DNA from: Paragemmobacter kunshanensis
Lineage (GTDB): Bacteria; Pseudomonadota; Alphaproteobacteria; Rhodobacterales; Rhodobacteraceae
Assembly (NCBI RefSeq): GCF_011059185.1
Contig: NZ_JAALFE010000003.1
Coordinates: 1 to 64,000, forward strand
Length of the DNA: 64,000 bases
Direction: 5' to 3'
Position numbers and translations under genes: made by a program. This document shows, piece by piece, positions 62,550 through 64,000 of this stretch; position 1 is the first letter of the stretch; every line of letters starts with the position of its first letter. Under the pieces are notes generated by a model, which did no database searches, was not told the origin of the DNA, and was given only the letters and a program-made list of their open reading frames with translations.

Positions 62550-63568
62550 CTGCCATCACCGTCCGCGCGCCCGACAGCCACAAGGCGATGGAGGAACTCC
62601 GCCGCCGCCTGGGCCCCGATGCGCTGATCCTCTCCACCCGTCATTCCGGCGGCATGGTCGAAGTCACCGCCCTGCCGCCCGACGCGGACCCGCGCGCCAG
62701 CGCAGCACCCGCCGCCGCGCCGCAGGATCCCTTCGATGACGGCATCGACGCCGATCCCGAACCCGAAGCCGAACCCGAACCCGAAGATCCCCACGCCTCC
62801 ATGGCCAGCTTCGCCGAGGCTCTGCGCGCCGAGGCCGCCCGCGCCGCCGCCCGCCGGGCCGCTGGCGCGGCCGCTGCCCCCGGCCCCTTCCGCGCCAAGC
62901 CCCCCCTGCGCACGCCCGACCCGCTGGAGGATCTCTCCCGCCGCCTCTTCCTTCCCGAAAGCCTGGCCGAGGATTGGCCCACCCGCATCCTGATCGCAGG
63001 CCCCCCCGGCGCGGGCAAATCCATGCTCGCCGCCCGCCTGGCCGCCCGGCTGATGCTGGCCGAGGCAGGCATCCGCCCGCAGATCATCGCCCCGGTCCCC
63101 GCGGCCCTGCTGGTCGAGGATCGCCTGCGCGGCTGGTGCCGCCTGATGGGCCTCATGCCCGACCGGCCCACGCTGGCCGCCGCCATGCACCTGCCCGAAC
63201 CGCGCCCCGACGCGCCGCAGATCGTGGACCTGTCCGATATCCCCGACGCCGCCCCCGATCTCGCCGCCCGGCTGATCGAAACCGACGGCGCGGAACTGAT
63301 CCTCTGCCTGCCCGCGGGCCTTCACCCCGCGCGCATCGCGCGCCTCTGCCATGACTGGCAGGCCTTCTCGCCCACCGTCACCCTCACCGGGCTCGATCAG
63401 TGGTGGCCCGAACAGGCCGAACTTTCCGCCATTGCCCAGGCCGGGCTCAGGCTCACGCGCATCGCGGCGGGCACCGGACTGATCAACAGCCTCTCCCGCC
63501 CCGGCGCAGAGGATCTCCGCAACTGGGCCAACGGCTGGTCCCCCGCCTGTCGCGAGGCCGCCGAATGA
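62546..63568 (+). CDS. flhF: FlhF-like protein with degenerate GTPase motifs
   Basis: A 340-residue protein with the FlhF N-terminal start (MTAITVRAPDSHKAMEELRRRLGPDALILSTR), an acidic linker and a shortened G domain. The P loop is GPPGAGKS (152-159), not the usual GPTGVGKT; the DTAGR box reads VDLSDIP; the TKLD box reads TGLD. GTP specificity and hydrolysis are therefore uncertain. FlhF normally sets flagellar position. The ATG overlaps the flhA stop. No FlhG gene follows before fliA. Confidence 0.8.
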   Translation: MTAITVRAPDSHKAMEELRRRLGPDALILSTRHSGGMVEVTALPPDADPRASAAPAAAPQDPFDDGIDADPEPEAEPEPEDPHASMASFAEALRAEAARAAARRAAGAAAAPGPFRAKPPLRTPDPLEDLSRRLFLPESLAEDWPTRILIAGPPGAGKSMLAARLAARLMLAEAGIRPQIIAPVPAALLVEDRLRGWCRLMGLMPDRPTLAAAMHLPEPRPDAPQIVDLSDIPDAAPDLAARLIETDGAELILCLPAGLHPARIARLCHDWQAFSPTVTLTGLDQWWPEQAELSAIAQAGLRLTRIAAGTGLINSLSRPGAEDLRNWANGWSPACREAAE

Positions 63569-63606
63569 TCCGCTTTCCCGAACTTTCACAGAAAGGGCGC
63601 GAATGA
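63565..63606 (+). CDS. 13-residue micro-ORF between flhF and fliA
   Basis: The ATG overlaps the flhF stop (ATGA) and the TGA overlaps the fliA ATGATG start. The 13 codons (MIRFPELSQKGRE) bridge a 35-base gap, which would carry ribosomes from flhF to fliA. Coupling is inferred from the overlaps alone. Confidence 0.4.
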   Translation: MIRFPELSQKGRE

Positions 63607-64000
63607 TGCTCGCCAAACGCTATGCCGAACAGGACGGCCCCTCGCCCGAGAAACTGGTCCGCTCCCACATGGACCTTGTCCGCAAGATCGCCTGGCACCT
63701 GCATGGCCGCGTCGGCCGCATGGCCGAGATCGAGGATATGCTCCAGGTGGGCTATATGGGCCTTGTCGATGCCGCCCAGCGCTATACCCCGCGTCAGGGC
63801 GCAACCTTCGCCGCCTATGCCGCCATCCGCATCCGCGGCTCCATCATCGACTATCTCCGCGCCTCCTCCTCGCTCTGCCGCGCCACCATCGTGATGCAGC
63901 AGAAGATGCGCGCCTCGGTGCTGAAACTGGAACAGCAGCTTCTCCGCGCCCCCGAAAAGGCCGAGATCGCCGCCGACATGGGCATCACCGTGGCCGAGCT
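63603..64000 (+). CDS. fliA: FliA, flagellar sigma-28 factor (partial, cut by window end)
   Basis: The first 132 residues are present. Region 2 is clear: LVRSHMDLVRKIAWHLHGRV, EIEDMLQVGYMGLVDAAQRYTP, GATFAAYAAIRIRGSIIDYLRAS, then the start of region 3 (LEQQLLRAPEKAEIAADMGITVAEL). ATG at 63603 or 63606, with AAAGGG upstream. Reads the sigma-28-like promoters listed here; held by FlgM (57445-57750). Confidence 0.93.
   Translation, partial: MMLAKRYAEQDGPSPEKLVRSHMDLVRKIAWHLHGRVGRMAEIEDMLQVGYMGLVDAAQRYTPRQGATFAAYAAIRIRGSIIDYLRASSSLCRATIVMQQKMRASVLKLEQQLLRAPEKAEIAADMGITVAE

Noticed and set aside
1-64000. tRNA, rRNA, CRISPR arrays, insertion sequences or prophage genes
   Set aside because: None was seen: no cloverleaf-like tRNA ends, no regularly spaced repeats beyond those listed, and no transposase or integrase motifs.

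Overview
The window is a nearly continuous flagellar and chemotaxis gene cluster from a GC-rich alphaproteobacterium, most likely a member of the Rhodobacterales related to Cereibacter (Rhodobacter) sphaeroides. The set of genes points to the fla1 type of flagellum of that group rather than the native fla2/CtrA type: a dedicated sigma-54 (RpoN), two NtrC-family activators of which one (FleT) lacks a DNA-binding domain, a FlgJ without muramidase plus a separate SltF, a PomA/PomB-like MotA/MotB, FlgP and FlgT, a MotF-like protein, FlgM and FliA. This assignment rests on family recognition and gene order, not on database searches.

Layout. 1-4000: a receiver-domain response regulator (-), a periplasmic molybdopterin-domain-like protein and a hybrid histidine kinase (+). 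4010-5113: an acidic protein with a repeated short motif, divergent from flgB. 5226-18283: flgBCDEF, flgGHIJKL and sltF (+). 18470-19576: fleQ. 19611-23323: fliD, motB, motA (-). 23552-26610: fliC and rpoN (+). 26707-31660: fliOPQR-flhB, a small membrane gene, motF and a PDZ-like membrane gene (-). 31873-32079: a very small HhH-like gene (+). 32182-42359: fleT-fliEFGHIJ and fliKLMN (-). 42745-52794: a small unknown gene, then cheA(kinase half)-cheR-cheB-cheW-receptor-cheY-cheA(HPt half) (+). 53174-56884: late accessory genes including fliS, a FliL paralogue, an NHLP-like protein and a Sel1-repeat periplasmic protein. 56975-60153: flgP-flgT-flgA-flgM and an unknown membrane gene (-). 60384-64000: flhA, flhF and the start of fliA (+, cut by the window end).

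Regulation can be read from the sequence. Thirteen sites resemble the sigma-54 consensus TGGCAC-N5-TTGCA and nearly all sit just upstream of a flagellar or chemotaxis transcription unit (flgB, the divergent repeat protein, flgG, sltF, motF, fliO, the 31873 gene, fliK, fleT, cheA, the 55014 gene, flgP, flhA). Five sites resemble sigma-28 promoters (TAAA-N14-16-G[CT]CGTT), in front of fliC, fliD, fliS, the 42745 gene and the NHLP/Sel1 operon. This suggests FleQ then FleQ/FleT with RpoN switching on the basal body, hook, export and chemotaxis genes, and FliA, released from FlgM, switching on filament and late genes. A TTAA-N7-TTAA site upstream of fleQ could connect the system to CtrA.

The least explained parts, and the best places to look for new biology, are the small or unknown genes that carry these flagellar promoters: the DLxAxF-repeat protein, the 68-residue HhH-like protein, the 60-residue protein at 54832-55014, the NHLP-like protein coupled to a Sel1-repeat protein, a FliL paralogue, a PDZ-membrane protein next to motF, and two micro-ORFs coupled to cheA and fliA.
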